From: Diplonema japonicum
Lineage: Eukaryota; Euglenozoa; Diplonemea; Diplonemida; Diplonemidae
Length of the DNA: 64,000 bases
Direction: 5' to 3'
Assembly: GCA_964019335.1 (NCBI GenBank)
Contig: OZ025728.1
Location: 62,001 to 126,000, forward strand
Shown: piece by piece, positions 27,116 through 36,686 of the stretch
How the letters are laid out: the number at the start of each line of letters is the position of its first letter
Numbering within the stretch: the first letter of the stretch is position 1
The notes under the pieces: generated by a model
The model's database searches: none
What the model saw: only the letters and a program-made list of their open reading frames with translations
What the model was told of the DNA's origin: nothing
Made by a program: the position numbers and the translations under genes

Positions 27116-28729
27116 GTGACAGGGCACAGGGGGGGCAGAAATCACCCTTTTCCCACATGTGCATCAAGGATTTCCAAGCTGTTCATCTCAATGGGGTTTG
27201 TGAAATCTCTTTGCACCGTTTGCAAGTACCACAACCCTGACTTTGACTTCACTGTGGACGATATCTATCAGTTTGTGGCCTTGTGGGTGCTCATGGACAT
27301 CATCCGCAAGGCTGGCATAAAAGATTACTGGCCGACCATTTGTGCCCTCGCCACACCTTTTTTTTGGCAAGTGTAATGAAACGTTACTGCTTTTGCGCTT
27401 ACAGCGGTCGTTGCATTTTGGAGGGTGAAGAGACAGACAGGTTGCAAAAAATAAGATTCTTGCTCCCCTACCTGTCTGCAACACTATTCCCCCGGAGAAT
27501 CGATCATTGATGAGAGTATGATCAAGTCACACGGTAGGCATCGCTTCAGAGTATTCCAGCCTGCAAAGAGGACAGGTGAGGCTGTGCACCGGACAGGATC
27601 TGACACAGGGTCGTGTTCAACTTGTCGATCTACTGTCCGCAGTGCTAATACCATTGTAAAAGCGTGAAAAAGCAATCAAACACAGCACTGTGGACCCCGA
27701 TGTGAGGTATCTCAGCACTTGGCATATTACCTTCCCATTTGGTGAAGGATCGAGGTCATTGTAGGGGGGTGCTGGTGTTTGGGAGCCCTGACTCGCGTGC
27801 AGGATTGGCGTACCACGTGATCACTGCAGAAGCACCAATGCTTATGATGCCAAAAAAGGACAACATGGCGACCAGAATGTCTCGGCGGCGGAGCTCTGCT
27901 TCGAGCTTCTTGTCCTGCAGCTCGAGCGCGACAATGAAAGCTCTTACAACGTTCTCCCGTATCTCCTGCGGTGCCTTCAATGGCGTCTTGCTTGACATGA
28001 AGTGAACGTCGTGCTCAGTCTGAAAGCGCACCCCACGTGACTTGTCGATGCCACTATTCGTGTCCACCTGGTGGATGGCTCGGCATCGGTAGCGTTCCCC
28101 TTGTACCCCGGCATCGATAACTTCTATACTGGCGTTACCCTTGTACAACAGATGTGGGAATCAGGTTTGCGGTGGAAACAATCCGAGGAAAGTCCAGTCA
28201 ATGGTGGTAACAATCCGAAGAAAACCGCCAGAATGTACCTAATCTTGCCCCAGTGAAGAAGCAAGTAGGCCCAGGCAGGCCCAAAAACGGGTTCGCGATG
28301 AGCGACAACAGCTTTTCGACTGTTATGCGCCAGTCCGGAAACAACCGCCCGACAAGCACCCGTTCTGAAATGGGGACCGAGGGGCCCAGGGAAGATGCCA
28401 GGCGCGACTTCACCAAAGGTCACTGGTCCAAAAAACTGGATGCAGCAAGACAATGCACACACCACATGCGTGTTTTGGGGGTCCGAGTGCAAACTATCTT
28501 CATCTGCAAGGCTTGTAACGTGCATCTGTGCCCAGCTTGCTTTGCGGACTATCACGAACCAGTGGTTTACCCACCCCAATCTACCCCCTCTGGAGGCCCG
28601 GCCACACCGAAGAAACGCCTAAGGTACCAGCGTCTCCAAACACATACCCTTCTCCCCAGGTCGTCATCTGAGCCAAGTCCCAAAAGCAAAACCCCCCCTA
28701 GCACCCCGAGGCCCAAGCGAAAAAAGTAA
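27116..28729 (+). pseudogene. piggyBac transposase pseudogene fragments
   Basis: 27116-27376 carries DFTVDDIYQFVALWVLMDII and KAGIKDYW, the N-terminal part of the DDE_Tnp_1_7 domain. At about 27505 a frame reads IIDESMIKSHGRHRFRVFQP, matching the first catalytic Asp region. At about 28098 PGIDNFYTGVTLVQQMWESG matches the second catalytic Asp region. 28253-28729 ends in the cysteine-rich C-terminal domain (FICKACNVHLCPACFADYHE). Frameshifts and stops separate these parts, so no functional protein is expected. Confidence 0.85.
27756..28148 (-). CDS. Antisense open frame inside the piggyBac element (130 aa, uncertain)
   Basis: The frame has GC-rich third positions like host genes and a plausible layout: a soluble part, a helical stretch (QEIRENVVRAFIVALELQDK), then a membrane-like segment (ILVAMLSFFGIISIGASAVI). 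No family is recognised. Its 5' part overlaps, antisense, the DNFYT motif of the transposase, so it is either a captured host gene fragment adjoining transposon sequence or a chance frame. The sense strand has no acceptor plus leader of the usual kind. Confidence 0.3.
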   Translation of the reverse strand: MYKGNASIEVIDAGVQGERYRCRAIHQVDTNSGIDKSRGVRFQTEHDVHFMSSKTPLKAPQEIRENVVRAFIVALELQDKKLEAELRRRDILVAMLSFFGIISIGASAVITWYANPARESGLPNTSTPLQ

Positions 28730-29017
28730 GGAAGTGTCTAACCTATGGGTGGGGTTTTACAATAAATTTCACTTCAATTCCTTATTCTATTCACTTCCCA
28801 GGGCCTTTGAGGGGCGTCTGGGGGTGTTTTTTGTCCCTCCTGGGTGATGTATTTTCTTTTACACAAGCGTCGTTCTATGGTTGCATGCTCGAGGATGTTT
28901 TAATTTTAGAAAATAAAAAAGTCGATGGTGACCTTTGCCCAAAAACCCCCGTCCTTTAATGGTTAAACGAGTATTTAGCCGCCCTCTTCTGCCCACCATC
29001 TTCTGCATATCCCTCTT

Positions 29018-32000
29018 CTACAATGTAACCACAGTAGTGGAGATGGGGTCCGAACTAGTAGGAACACCTGGCCTAGGAGAGAGCTCAGTGTCGCCGAAGG
29101 AAAGCACACGTTTACCGTTAAAGCAACAGAAGTAGAAGATGAGAATTATCGCGACACCAGTGATGAAGGCGAGAGTGCCGAGCACAATACCGATTATGGC
29201 AGCTGTTGATAGGTCAGACCCGCTGCTGCTTTCCTTGCTTTCTGTAGTGCTGTTGACGACGATCTCCTCCAAGGCCCCTCCAAGGCGGCTTTCGATCACA
29301 TCCTGCATAGTGGTAAACCTGCTGCTCACCTCTGAGTTGCTCATGCTGGCTGCAACTACCAGTTCAACCTCTACAGAGACCCTGCCGCCCTGCCGTGCCA
29401 CGTGCCCCGGTCGCGAAGAAGGCACCGCCGAGCACTCTACACACTCAACACCACCATCAGCCTCGTAGCACACCTTTACACAGCTTGCCACCCCACCCGT
29501 TGCAAGCTCCAGCGCAGGCATCAAATCAAAGCTTCCGTTCACCGCTTTCCACAAATCATCTGACAAGACTCGAACAGTCACCCTTACCTTCCTCTCATCC
29601 CTAACGGGCCTGGCCGGTACAAGTGTTGCTATTATTGTGGGGGATGGGGTAGTAGGCTTCGCAGGCTCCGGTGTTGAAGGTGCGCTTGTTGCAGGTGGAT
29701 GGCTTACGGGAATGTGGGTTACGGGCATTGGTTCAGAGGTTGCCGGTGCGTTTGGTTCGGGAGTCTCTCGTATGGGCCCAGGTGGAACAGGGGTTGCCGC
29801 TGTAGGCACAGGGGTCGGCAGTGCTGTTGGGACAGGAGTTGGTGTGGGGGTTACTGCAGGTACAGGTGTGCCTGGTGCTACTGTTGTCATAGCGGAGGGT
29901 GTAGGGGTTGCTGCTGTTGGCATGGGAGTTGCCACCGTTGTGGGTGTTGGAGTCGTCGCCGTAGGTGCCAGAGTTGCCATTGCAGTGGGTGTAGGGGTTG
30001 CGAGTGTTGGCACGGGAGTTGCCATTGCTGTGGGCGTCGGGGTTGCCACTGTAGGCGCAGGAGTAGGTGCCGGAGATGTTGTAGGTGTAGGGGTTGCAGT
30101 AGATGTAGGGATTGCAGTAGGTGTAGGGGTCGGGGCCGAAGTGGGTGTAGGGGTTGCGAGTGTAGGTACGGGAGTCGTCATTGCTGTGGGCGTTGGGGTC
30201 GCAGGTACGGGAGCCAGTGTTGGCACAGGGGTTGCCACTGTAGGCGTAGGGGTGGAGGCTGGAGCGAGAGTTTCCGGTGTGTCCGTCGCAGGCAGTATCT
30301 TGCAGAACGAGTTAGCCGTGAAGCCCTTCCCCTCCGTTGCGAAGTCAGAAGTGAAATGCAGATAAATGTTCCCCATGCTTTGAATCTCGGTGATGCCTGT
30401 CCCCGTTGCCTGTCCCAGCCACCTGCCATTCTTATCATACGCCACGACCACATCGTAACCTGCTTCTAGCTTTGTGTCCAACGTCACACGTGAATAGCCC
30501 TCCTCCACGCATTCCATCCTCCAGCATTTGCTTGCCATCGACGAGTAGGTGTTCTGGTGTATCTTGCCCTGTTGGAAATGTTCGAACTGGTGGTGGCAGT
30601 TCCTCGAGGACTTGCCCCACTCAATGGGGCTAGCAGGTCCAGACAGCTCGACCTTCTTCAGGGGATCGGTCGTACCGCATTCCCAGTCCACTCGGAGCGT
30701 GCTCTTGATGTTCGCGTCCAACGAAGCCTTCACCACAATGTCCCCCCTGTACCCTATGCGAACAGTTCCCTTCCCTGTGAACCTGTCTAAGGGGGTTCCG
30801 CTGTCCGCAGGGTACACTTCAACGAAGTCGTACCCGTATTCGTAGTCCATAGTCAGTGTCAGTATCTTCACTGCCTGCGGACATTCTAGCTTCCAGCAGC
30901 TATTGGTGTCATCGCTCCAACTCACAGACCCCCTGCCCGAGTTGAGCTTAGTAACCCTCCCCATGCAGTGCTCTTTTATCATCAGTTCCTTTGGGGCGTT
31001 ACAAGTCCACGAGAACGATACTTCTGTGCCCCCCGGGAGCTCAGGCTCCAAGTAGAGTGTTGCCCGACTCGTCGCTGTGTGTGTCGGCTGTTGGCTGCTC
31101 AGTTCCCCGCCTCCTTCGATCGACAGGGAAGCGCCCGAGATGTGGGTCAAGATGAGGGGCACAGTGTCTTCACAACTCAACCGCCAGCAGCTCACTCCGT
31201 CGTCCTTGGGGTGCACGATGAGGCCGGGCCCGACAGCATTCGAGTTGCAGTTCTTCACGTACCCGATGTTGGCCCAACCAGGCCCCGAGATGCTAATCCG
31301 CACTACCCTCTCCGCCGCCTTCAAGAATACGTACTCGTAACCCTTCCCGTTTATGTGATACTTCTGCGCCCCTACATCCAGCATCACGTCCCCACCTCCG
31401 CTGAGGTCGTACGTCGCATTGAAATAGATTGTCTTCGAGGGTGCTGTCAGCAGGTACCAACAGGTGTGGGCACTACTGTTCGTCCGGAAAGTGCCAGTTG
31501 CCTCTGCTAGATACTTGCACCCAACTGGAGGGGGTGGGGCAATTGTTGGATTCTCCGGCCCGCATGTGTAGTCCAAGGAAAAGGCCTTCCCGGCACCGTA
31601 CTGGGATGGGTCTGCAACCGAAGAGAAAAAGGCAAGCTGCCCCTCCTTTGAGGGGATCCATCTATTTTTTGTCAAAGTTACCTTGTAGCGCGAGCTGTCC
31701 CACACCTGCACCTCATCCCCTGGAGACATCCCTGGCGTCAAGAATTTCAGCTCTACAGTCGACGTGTCGCAGCTCAGGGTCCAGCACTCCTTCCCAGTGT
31801 CTCCATTGCGGGGGTAGGACAAGGTCCCCGCCCCCTTCTGCAGCTCCTCGCACTCGCACGACCATGCTACCGTAACACGCTCATGTGTTCTCGTCAGCAC
31901 TGCAATGTTGCTGTCTGTGCTCAAACTGCCCCTCGAGCACTTGATCGAAGCCAGCGTCTTGTCCTCGCCATCAAGCAGTGTTATCGGGTTGGTGCACCTT

Positions 32001-34531
32001 GTGGTGATGTGCTTGAAAACAAGCTTCTGAGACGGGCTCGGGCACGAGAACAGCCAGCAGTCCACCCCAGTGTCGCTGATGGCGAGAGACTCTCTGTCCT
32101 TGTAGTCAACCGAAGTGCATGTACCCCACTTTCCACATTTCCAGGTCACCGTCCCCGTACCATGCATCACGGCCTGCACTCTGTTCAAATAGCTCCTTGT
32201 AGATGGTGCTGTCTCGCGCGTCACCTTCCCTGTATCTTCGTCAACGACTGTCATACTCCCCACGAGAGAGTCAACAGAGAGCCGGTACTCCTCCCCAGCG
32301 GAGCACGAAGGACCGCCAACTGTGAAACATTCGGACACCTCGGAGGTCCCGGGAGGGAGTGCGGGGCACTGCCCCACGACTGGTAGACAGCTCAGCTCCA
32401 GCATGAATGTGCTGAGTGGCTGTGTCTCGTAGAAGAGCCTCAATGTCAAGCGGCCTGTTGTGCTGATGACGTCGGTGGTCGTGCTGTCCCCGAACCTCAC
32501 GGCTTGTACCTCGTGAGTCTCGTTGTAAATTCGGATGACCTCCTTGTGTGCCACACGCCACTCTGCGTACATTACAGACGGGCGCATCCCAGCCGCGCAT
32601 TCCAGCTCATACCTCGTTACCGCCGACGCCGTGTTCTGAACCACCACAGCAGTCTGCGAAACGACAACAGGCGGTGCTTCCACGAAGACGGGGGGTGTGA
32701 GTCGTGCAGGCGGAGCGGGCAGGGCTTGTGACGTGCACTTCCAAGTGAATCGGAAGCCGCTGCCTGTAGCAAGGAAGCGAGAGATAAACCGGACCTTCAC
32801 AGACTTGCCGTAAGAGCGCGTTGCGGGAGGGTGCCGCCACATCACGTTTGTGGTTTGAAAAGAGTCAGCCATGTCCTCCACTGTGAGCATGTCATGGGTG
32901 CCCCATGCGCGGCTATCACTTGTGATATCCACGTACTGCCACTCGATCTCCATGTGCGGAGTGTCGCAGCGGAGCTCCCAGCACTCCAAAGAGGACGCAG
33001 CGTAGGGTCCATTGTCGGCAGGGTAGTTCACAACCCCGCCTCCTGTTGCTGTGGTGCAGACAGGATCGCGCGTGCGGCACTCCCATTCGAACTCGAACTC
33101 CCCGCTACCCGGTGTGCGAAAGCTCCCCGCAATCAGCTTCGCGCTATTCATGGCAACCAAAGAGCGCTTCCCCCATATAATGAAAGGCATTTCCGTCTGT
33201 TCCAGGTTCTGCAGCATAATCGCATTCGACAAGTCGGTGGGGTGGATCTTGGTCACGTTCATGAAAAGGTCACCAGCAGCGCACTGTACTACCCAGCACG
33301 CGTGCTTGTTCCAGGAGACCTTGTGCGATATGGAGCCTTTGGGGGGGAGGGGCCACTCACATGGATCATTAGCATTGAAGTACAAGGAGCCCTTCCCAGG
33401 GGCCGTGGACTGACTCTCATCACACGGGATGAACAGTGCCCTGTTCGTTATGGCAGAAGGCAGAACCATCTTCAGTGAGGACTCAACAAGCCATTTTTTC
33501 ACGTCTACTGACGTCGCCCATGGCTGCTTGCTTAGAAACGAAGCTGCTGCCCCTGCAGCCAAGGCAGCAGCGGCAGATGACCCGGACTGCACCACACTGC
33601 CGCCAAGGACCGCAGATGCCCCGTGTATATCCTCCCCAGGTGCGTAGAGGTCTTGGTTCCACTTACAACTCATTATATTACCCTCTCGGTCGTGCGCGCC
33701 AATTGAAATCACCTCAGGCACCACGCTTCGACAATTACCGTTCCCGCTGGAGACGATGATGGGGATTCCTAGCTCGGTGATGGCGCGCATTGCCCCTTCG
33801 AGGGAGGACCCGCCGTGATCGAAGGCCATTACAAGGAGGGAGGGGCGTTTAGTCTGTTTCACGGAGGCAAGGATGTCGGTGAAGGCATCCAGCACATCGC
33901 TTTGCAACGCCACGCGGCCTCTTGCGTCGAGGATCTTAACAGATAGTACCCTGGCCATCCTCGCCACACCGTGTGTCTTGCCTGCAACGAGACTAGCCAC
34001 ATACGTTCCGTGACCGTTGTCATCACGGAACAGCTCCTTGCTGGTGGAAACGTAGTCCTTCATGTTGGTGCACCGCCCTTTTAATTCTTCATGCCCGCAT
34101 TCCACGCCGGTGTCTAGGATGTAAACGTCAACCCCGTCACCCCATTCGGGGTTGTGGTAGAAGGGCGCGGTTGCAATGTTTGAAGACCAGTCCTGTCTCT
34201 GTGTAAGTCGGCTGAGGCTCCATGGAGTGGTTGTGGGGGTTGTGTGGATGCAGCCCCCAGGCATGGCGTGGAGCGCGTTCTCGAGTTGCGCTTCCTTCTC
34301 CACCGCCACGGTGCCGTCCAGGATGTCAGACAGCGCATTCACCTCTGCCTCTTCCACCCCCTTGCAGTGGACTGCCTTGAAACCCCCGATCTTGAAAATG
34401 CGGCTTTCCGTTCCACATACACGATGTACCTCTTCCAATCCAGCGTCTGTACTATTCTCTCGCAAGGTTACGAGGAACCCTGGCTCGCTTGCAGCCCCTG
34501 CGAACAGCAGAGGTAGAAGCAAGGGTATCAT
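29018..34531 (-). CDS. Giant membrane-anchored subtilisin with CUB-like repeats and Thr/Pro stalk
   Basis: 1837 aa. Residues 1-15 are a signal peptide, about 18-82 an I9-type propeptide, and about 120-370 a proteinase-K-type S8 peptidase with Asp140 (ILDTG), His174 (NGHGT), an oxyanion Asn near 264 (SSGNGN) and Ser319 in QSGSSAA instead of GTSMA. About nine CUB-like modules follow, recognised by recurring CWxLxC starts (CWELRC, CWLFSC, CWTLSC, CWRLSC, CWKLEC, CWRMEC). About 1425-1640 is a Thr/Pro/Val/Ala repeat stalk. After a cysteine-containing membrane-proximal domain there is a membrane helix (AAIIGIVLGTLAFITGVAII) and a short cytosolic tail. It is a predicted cell-surface endopeptidase. 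The sense acceptor TTTAATCAG is at 34608-34607. Confidence 0.85.
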   Translation of the reverse strand: MIPLLLPLLFAGAASEPGFLVTLRENSTDAGLEEVHRVCGTESRIFKIGGFKAVHCKGVEEAEVNALSDILDGTVAVEKEAQLENALHAMPGGCIHTTPTTTPWSLSRLTQRQDWSSNIATAPFYHNPEWGDGVDVYILDTGVECGHEELKGRCTNMKDYVSTSKELFRDDNGHGTYVASLVAGKTHGVARMARVLSVKILDARGRVALQSDVLDAFTDILASVKQTKRPSLLVMAFDHGGSSLEGAMRAITELGIPIIVSSGNGNCRSVVPEVISIGAHDREGNIMSCKWNQDLYAPGEDIHGASAVLGGSVVQSGSSAAAALAAGAAASFLSKQPWATSVDVKKWLVESSLKMVLPSAITNRALFIPCDESQSTAPGKGSLYFNANDPCEWPLPPKGSISHKVSWNKHACWVVQCAAGDLFMNVTKIHPTDLSNAIMLQNLEQTEMPFIIWGKRSLVAMNSAKLIAGSFRTPGSGEFEFEWECRTRDPVCTTATGGGVVNYPADNGPYAASSLECWELRCDTPHMEIEWQYVDITSDSRAWGTHDMLTVEDMADSFQTTNVMWRHPPATRSYGKSVKVRFISRFLATGSGFRFTWKCTSQALPAPPARLTPPVFVEAPPVVVSQTAVVVQNTASAVTRYELECAAGMRPSVMYAEWRVAHKEVIRIYNETHEVQAVRFGDSTTTDVISTTGRLTLRLFYETQPLSTFMLELSCLPVVGQCPALPPGTSEVSECFTVGGPSCSAGEEYRLSVDSLVGSMTVVDEDTGKVTRETAPSTRSYLNRVQAVMHGTGTVTWKCGKWGTCTSVDYKDRESLAISDTGVDCWLFSCPSPSQKLVFKHITTRCTNPITLLDGEDKTLASIKCSRGSLSTDSNIAVLTRTHERVTVAWSCECEELQKGAGTLSYPRNGDTGKECWTLSCDTSTVELKFLTPGMSPGDEVQVWDSSRYKVTLTKNRWIPSKEGQLAFFSSVADPSQYGAGKAFSLDYTCGPENPTIAPPPPVGCKYLAEATGTFRTNSSAHTCWYLLTAPSKTIYFNATYDLSGGGDVMLDVGAQKYHINGKGYEYVFLKAAERVVRISISGPGWANIGYVKNCNSNAVGPGLIVHPKDDGVSCWRLSCEDTVPLILTHISGASLSIEGGGELSSQQPTHTATSRATLYLEPELPGGTEVSFSWTCNAPKELMIKEHCMGRVTKLNSGRGSVSWSDDTNSCWKLECPQAVKILTLTMDYEYGYDFVEVYPADSGTPLDRFTGKGTVRIGYRGDIVVKASLDANIKSTLRVDWECGTTDPLKKVELSGPASPIEWGKSSRNCHHQFEHFQQGKIHQNTYSSMASKCWRMECVEEGYSRVTLDTKLEAGYDVVVAYDKNGRWLGQATGTGITEIQSMGNIYLHFTSDFATEGKGFTANSFCKILPATDTPETLAPASTPTPTVATPVPTLAPVPATPTPTAMTTPVPTLATPTPTSAPTPTPTAIPTSTATPTPTTSPAPTPAPTVATPTPTAMATPVPTLATPTPTAMATLAPTATTPTPTTVATPMPTAATPTPSAMTTVAPGTPVPAVTPTPTPVPTALPTPVPTAATPVPPGPIRETPEPNAPATSEPMPVTHIPVSHPPATSAPSTPEPAKPTTPSPTIIATLVPARPVRDERKVRVTVRVLSDDLWKAVNGSFDLMPALELATGGVASCVKVCYEADGGVECVECSAVPSSRPGHVARQGGRVSVEVELVVAASMSNSEVSSRFTTMQDVIESRLGGALEEIVVNSTTESKESSSGSDLSTAAIIGIVLGTLAFITGVAIILIFYFCCFNGKRVLSFGDTELSPRPGVPTSSDPISTTVVTL
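29640..30270 (-). repeat. Minisatellite coding the subtilisin stalk
   Basis: Degenerate short codon repeats encode TPTPTAMATPVPTLA-like units for roughly 200 residues. The antisense frame is an artefactual Gly/Val-rich reading. Confidence 0.8.
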
Positions 34532-35009
34532 TGGAGGGAGGGTAAAAAAAACCTTTTTTTTTTTTTTTTTTTTTTTTTTTGCGTGGTGTTATGAGTTTCG
34601 AAAATTCTGATTAAAAAAAAAGAAAAAGATCAGACACGTAAAGGAAAAAAAAAAAAAAAGATTCTCAAGGGGAGGGAGGGGGGGGGTCCTTCCACTGCAC
34701 CAGGCACGGCTCCCAACGATGGCTGGTCTTAAGTATTTAACATTTCGTTGGGGGAGAGGGGCATTTAGCAAAAACAACACGGGAAAAAAAAGAAAAGAAT
34801 TCCTTCCTCTCTTCTTGCGCTTGTTGTTATCACATAATTATATTATCCCCTATAGGACCTTTGTGTCTTCGTACCTTCTTCTTCTCTCACTGCTGCTGCC
34901 TCTGCAGAGCACCTGGGGGAAAAGGATAGGGAGGAGCGATATCACGGCGCGAAGAAGTGGTAGGAAGGCTTCACAACACCGTAAGCACGTTGCCAGACGT
35001 TTCCCTTCT

Positions 35010-35046
<37 letters not shown>

Positions 35047-35047
35047 A

Positions 35048-35135
35048 AACAAGTCGAAGACTCGTTCTTGCAAGAGAAAAAAGAAGAGAATAAAAAAAAA
35101 CTCGATAAGATTTCAGTGTGCATGGGTGCTCACTT
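35048..35135 (-). repeat. Two dispersed repeats side by side
   Basis: 35048-35080, AACAAGTCGAAGACTCGTTC then TTGCAA, matches 3294. 35101-35135, CTCGATAAGATTTC followed by AGTG-T-GCA-TGGG-TGC-T-CACT (4+3 bp stem around one mismatch), matches 14810 and 26365. Confidence 0.6.
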
Positions 35136-35322
35136 GAAAAAAAGAGAAAAACCCTGAGATCTTTTCAGTGGGAAGGGGTGTTGAAGAAAGAAAAAAAAAA
35201 AAGATTGAACTAATTAAAGGTAAGGTTTGCTGTGTTTAACCCCCCCTCCCCCACAATAGTGCGCATATTCCGAAACATTTTTTAAACTTTCATGATTCGA
35301 AGGGGAGAAGAACCCCACTGGG

Positions 35323-35364
<42 letters not shown>

Positions 35365-35464
35365 TCGGTTATAGTTGTGTTTGTGCACAGCCGGGGGTTA
35401 ACCTAGTACTCTTTTTTAGCACTAACAATTCATTATCGTTTCATTATCTTGTTTTTCTTGTTCG

Positions 35465-35501
<37 letters not shown>

Positions 35502-35620
35502 ACTGGCCGTTGGCGTGCCGGATGTTGAAAATCTGGAAATCTGGAGAAAATCTAACGCAACGACATTGTTTTGTTTAGACAAGTCAAAGGCTTTTTCTTT
35601 TTGAAAAACGTGTCTTAGAA

Positions 35621-35655
35621 AAGAGAACCTGCAGAACTGTGACAGGATCACCTAA
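35621..35655 (-). repeat. Solo copy of the retroelement 3' hairpin (diverged)
   Basis: AAGAGAACCTGCAGAACTGT, GACAGGATCACCTAAG: the CCTG/CAGG stem and flanks match 11998-12035 and 40850-40890. Confidence 0.5.
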
Positions 35656-36686
35656 GAAAATCTGAGAGAAAAGAAAAGAAAAGGAAAGAAAAAAAAAGGG
35701 GGGAAGAAACAAAAAGATTGAACTAAATTAATTAAGGAGAGGTGTCTAGCCTACCCCTTCCTCGCTCTCGACCTTTTGGAAAAAAAAAAAGAAGAACTGG
35801 CTGTCGTACGCGCCGGTTAGAGAAAACCTGAATTTTAAAGAATATTTGTCCTTTTTTTTTTTCTTTTTTTTCATCGAGGGGCAAAAAAAAAAAAAATAAA
35901 AAAAATATAATCCACTTTTTTCTTTTTTTTTTTTTTTTTTGCCATTTTCTTTTTTTTTTTCTAAAAAGAAGGGGGAGGGGAGAAGAAGAAGAAAAAAAAA
36001 AAAGAAAAAAAAAAGAGAGAGAAAAACAGTTATAGACGAGTCAGATGGATGCAGTGCCTTCCAATTCACCTATGCTTTCTCCTCTTTTCTTTTCTTTTCT
36101 TCTTGTATGTATGTAACGGTAAGGGGGGATTTTATTTGTTACTTTTTCCTTTTCCACACACAGTCCACAAAAAGATCGCATTTACAGACTCAAGGTTTAT
36201 ATCCGGGAACACTGCCATAAAAAACCGCAAGAGCGAAACAAAGCAGGTCCGCTTCTGGAGCATTGCTTTCATCCCGATCGAAGCCGTGAGCGTCTTGGTT
36301 TTCAATCCCATCAGCTTGTCGTGCGTGGGGTGGGTGGCGAAACTGCGCCTCCTGGAGAAGCCAATAGCCGCCTTTCCGTGCCCTGCATGCTTTATTTTTA
36401 AGATGAGGGCCTTGATTTTGCGAGAAAAAAAAAAAAAAAAAAAAAAAAAAAAGCACGCAGAGTTCGCCTTGGGTTTTCGCCGCTTTTTCTTTTTTTTTTT
36501 TTTTTTTAAATTCTTCACCCCACCCCCACACCACTGCAACCATCAGGTGATTCAATACAAAATTTCAACAGAAAAAAAAAAAAAGAAAGAAAAAATATTT
36601 AAGACACGCGTAGTGTGGCAACGGGGCGGGGGGAGGGAGGGGGGGGACAACACATTACTCATCCCCTTCATTTTTTCCCCCCCCTT

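Larger units (their letters stand above)
26770..28966 (+). mobile_element. piggyBac-family DNA transposon, decayed coding region, intact ends
   Basis: TTAA at 26770-26773 and 28963-28966 flank perfect 13-bp inverted repeats: CCATTAAAGGACG at 26774-26786 and its complement at 28950-28962. The interior has plus-strand piggyBac transposase fragments in several frames plus a minus-strand open frame. The outer bases (TTAACCAT) are shared with the element at 6952, so the two belong to related lineages. The right end lies only 51 bp from the subtilisin gene's stop codon. Confidence 0.9.
34532..36686. other. 2.2-kb spacer with repeats and one ambiguous GC-richer block
   Basis: A/T runs of up to about 40. 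It holds repeat copies at 35048-35080, 35101-35135, 35576-35600 and 35621-35655. The block at 36130-36470 has mixed composition and a minus-strand frame containing MGLKTKTLTASIGMKAMLQK and CFVSLLRFFMAVFPDI (58 aa to a stop at 36132), but two frames are open there and no homologue is recognised. Confidence 0.5.

Noticed and set aside
29637-30469. Long plus-strand Gly/Val-rich and Cys/Arg-rich open frames
   Set aside because: They are antisense readings of the Thr/Pro stalk repeat in the subtilisin gene. The same applies to 40232-40813 and 42459-43208 opposite the other two stalks.
29139-34610. Long plus-strand frames opposite the subtilisin gene
   Set aside because: They have no recognisable domains, and the minus frame explains the whole region with a complete domain architecture.
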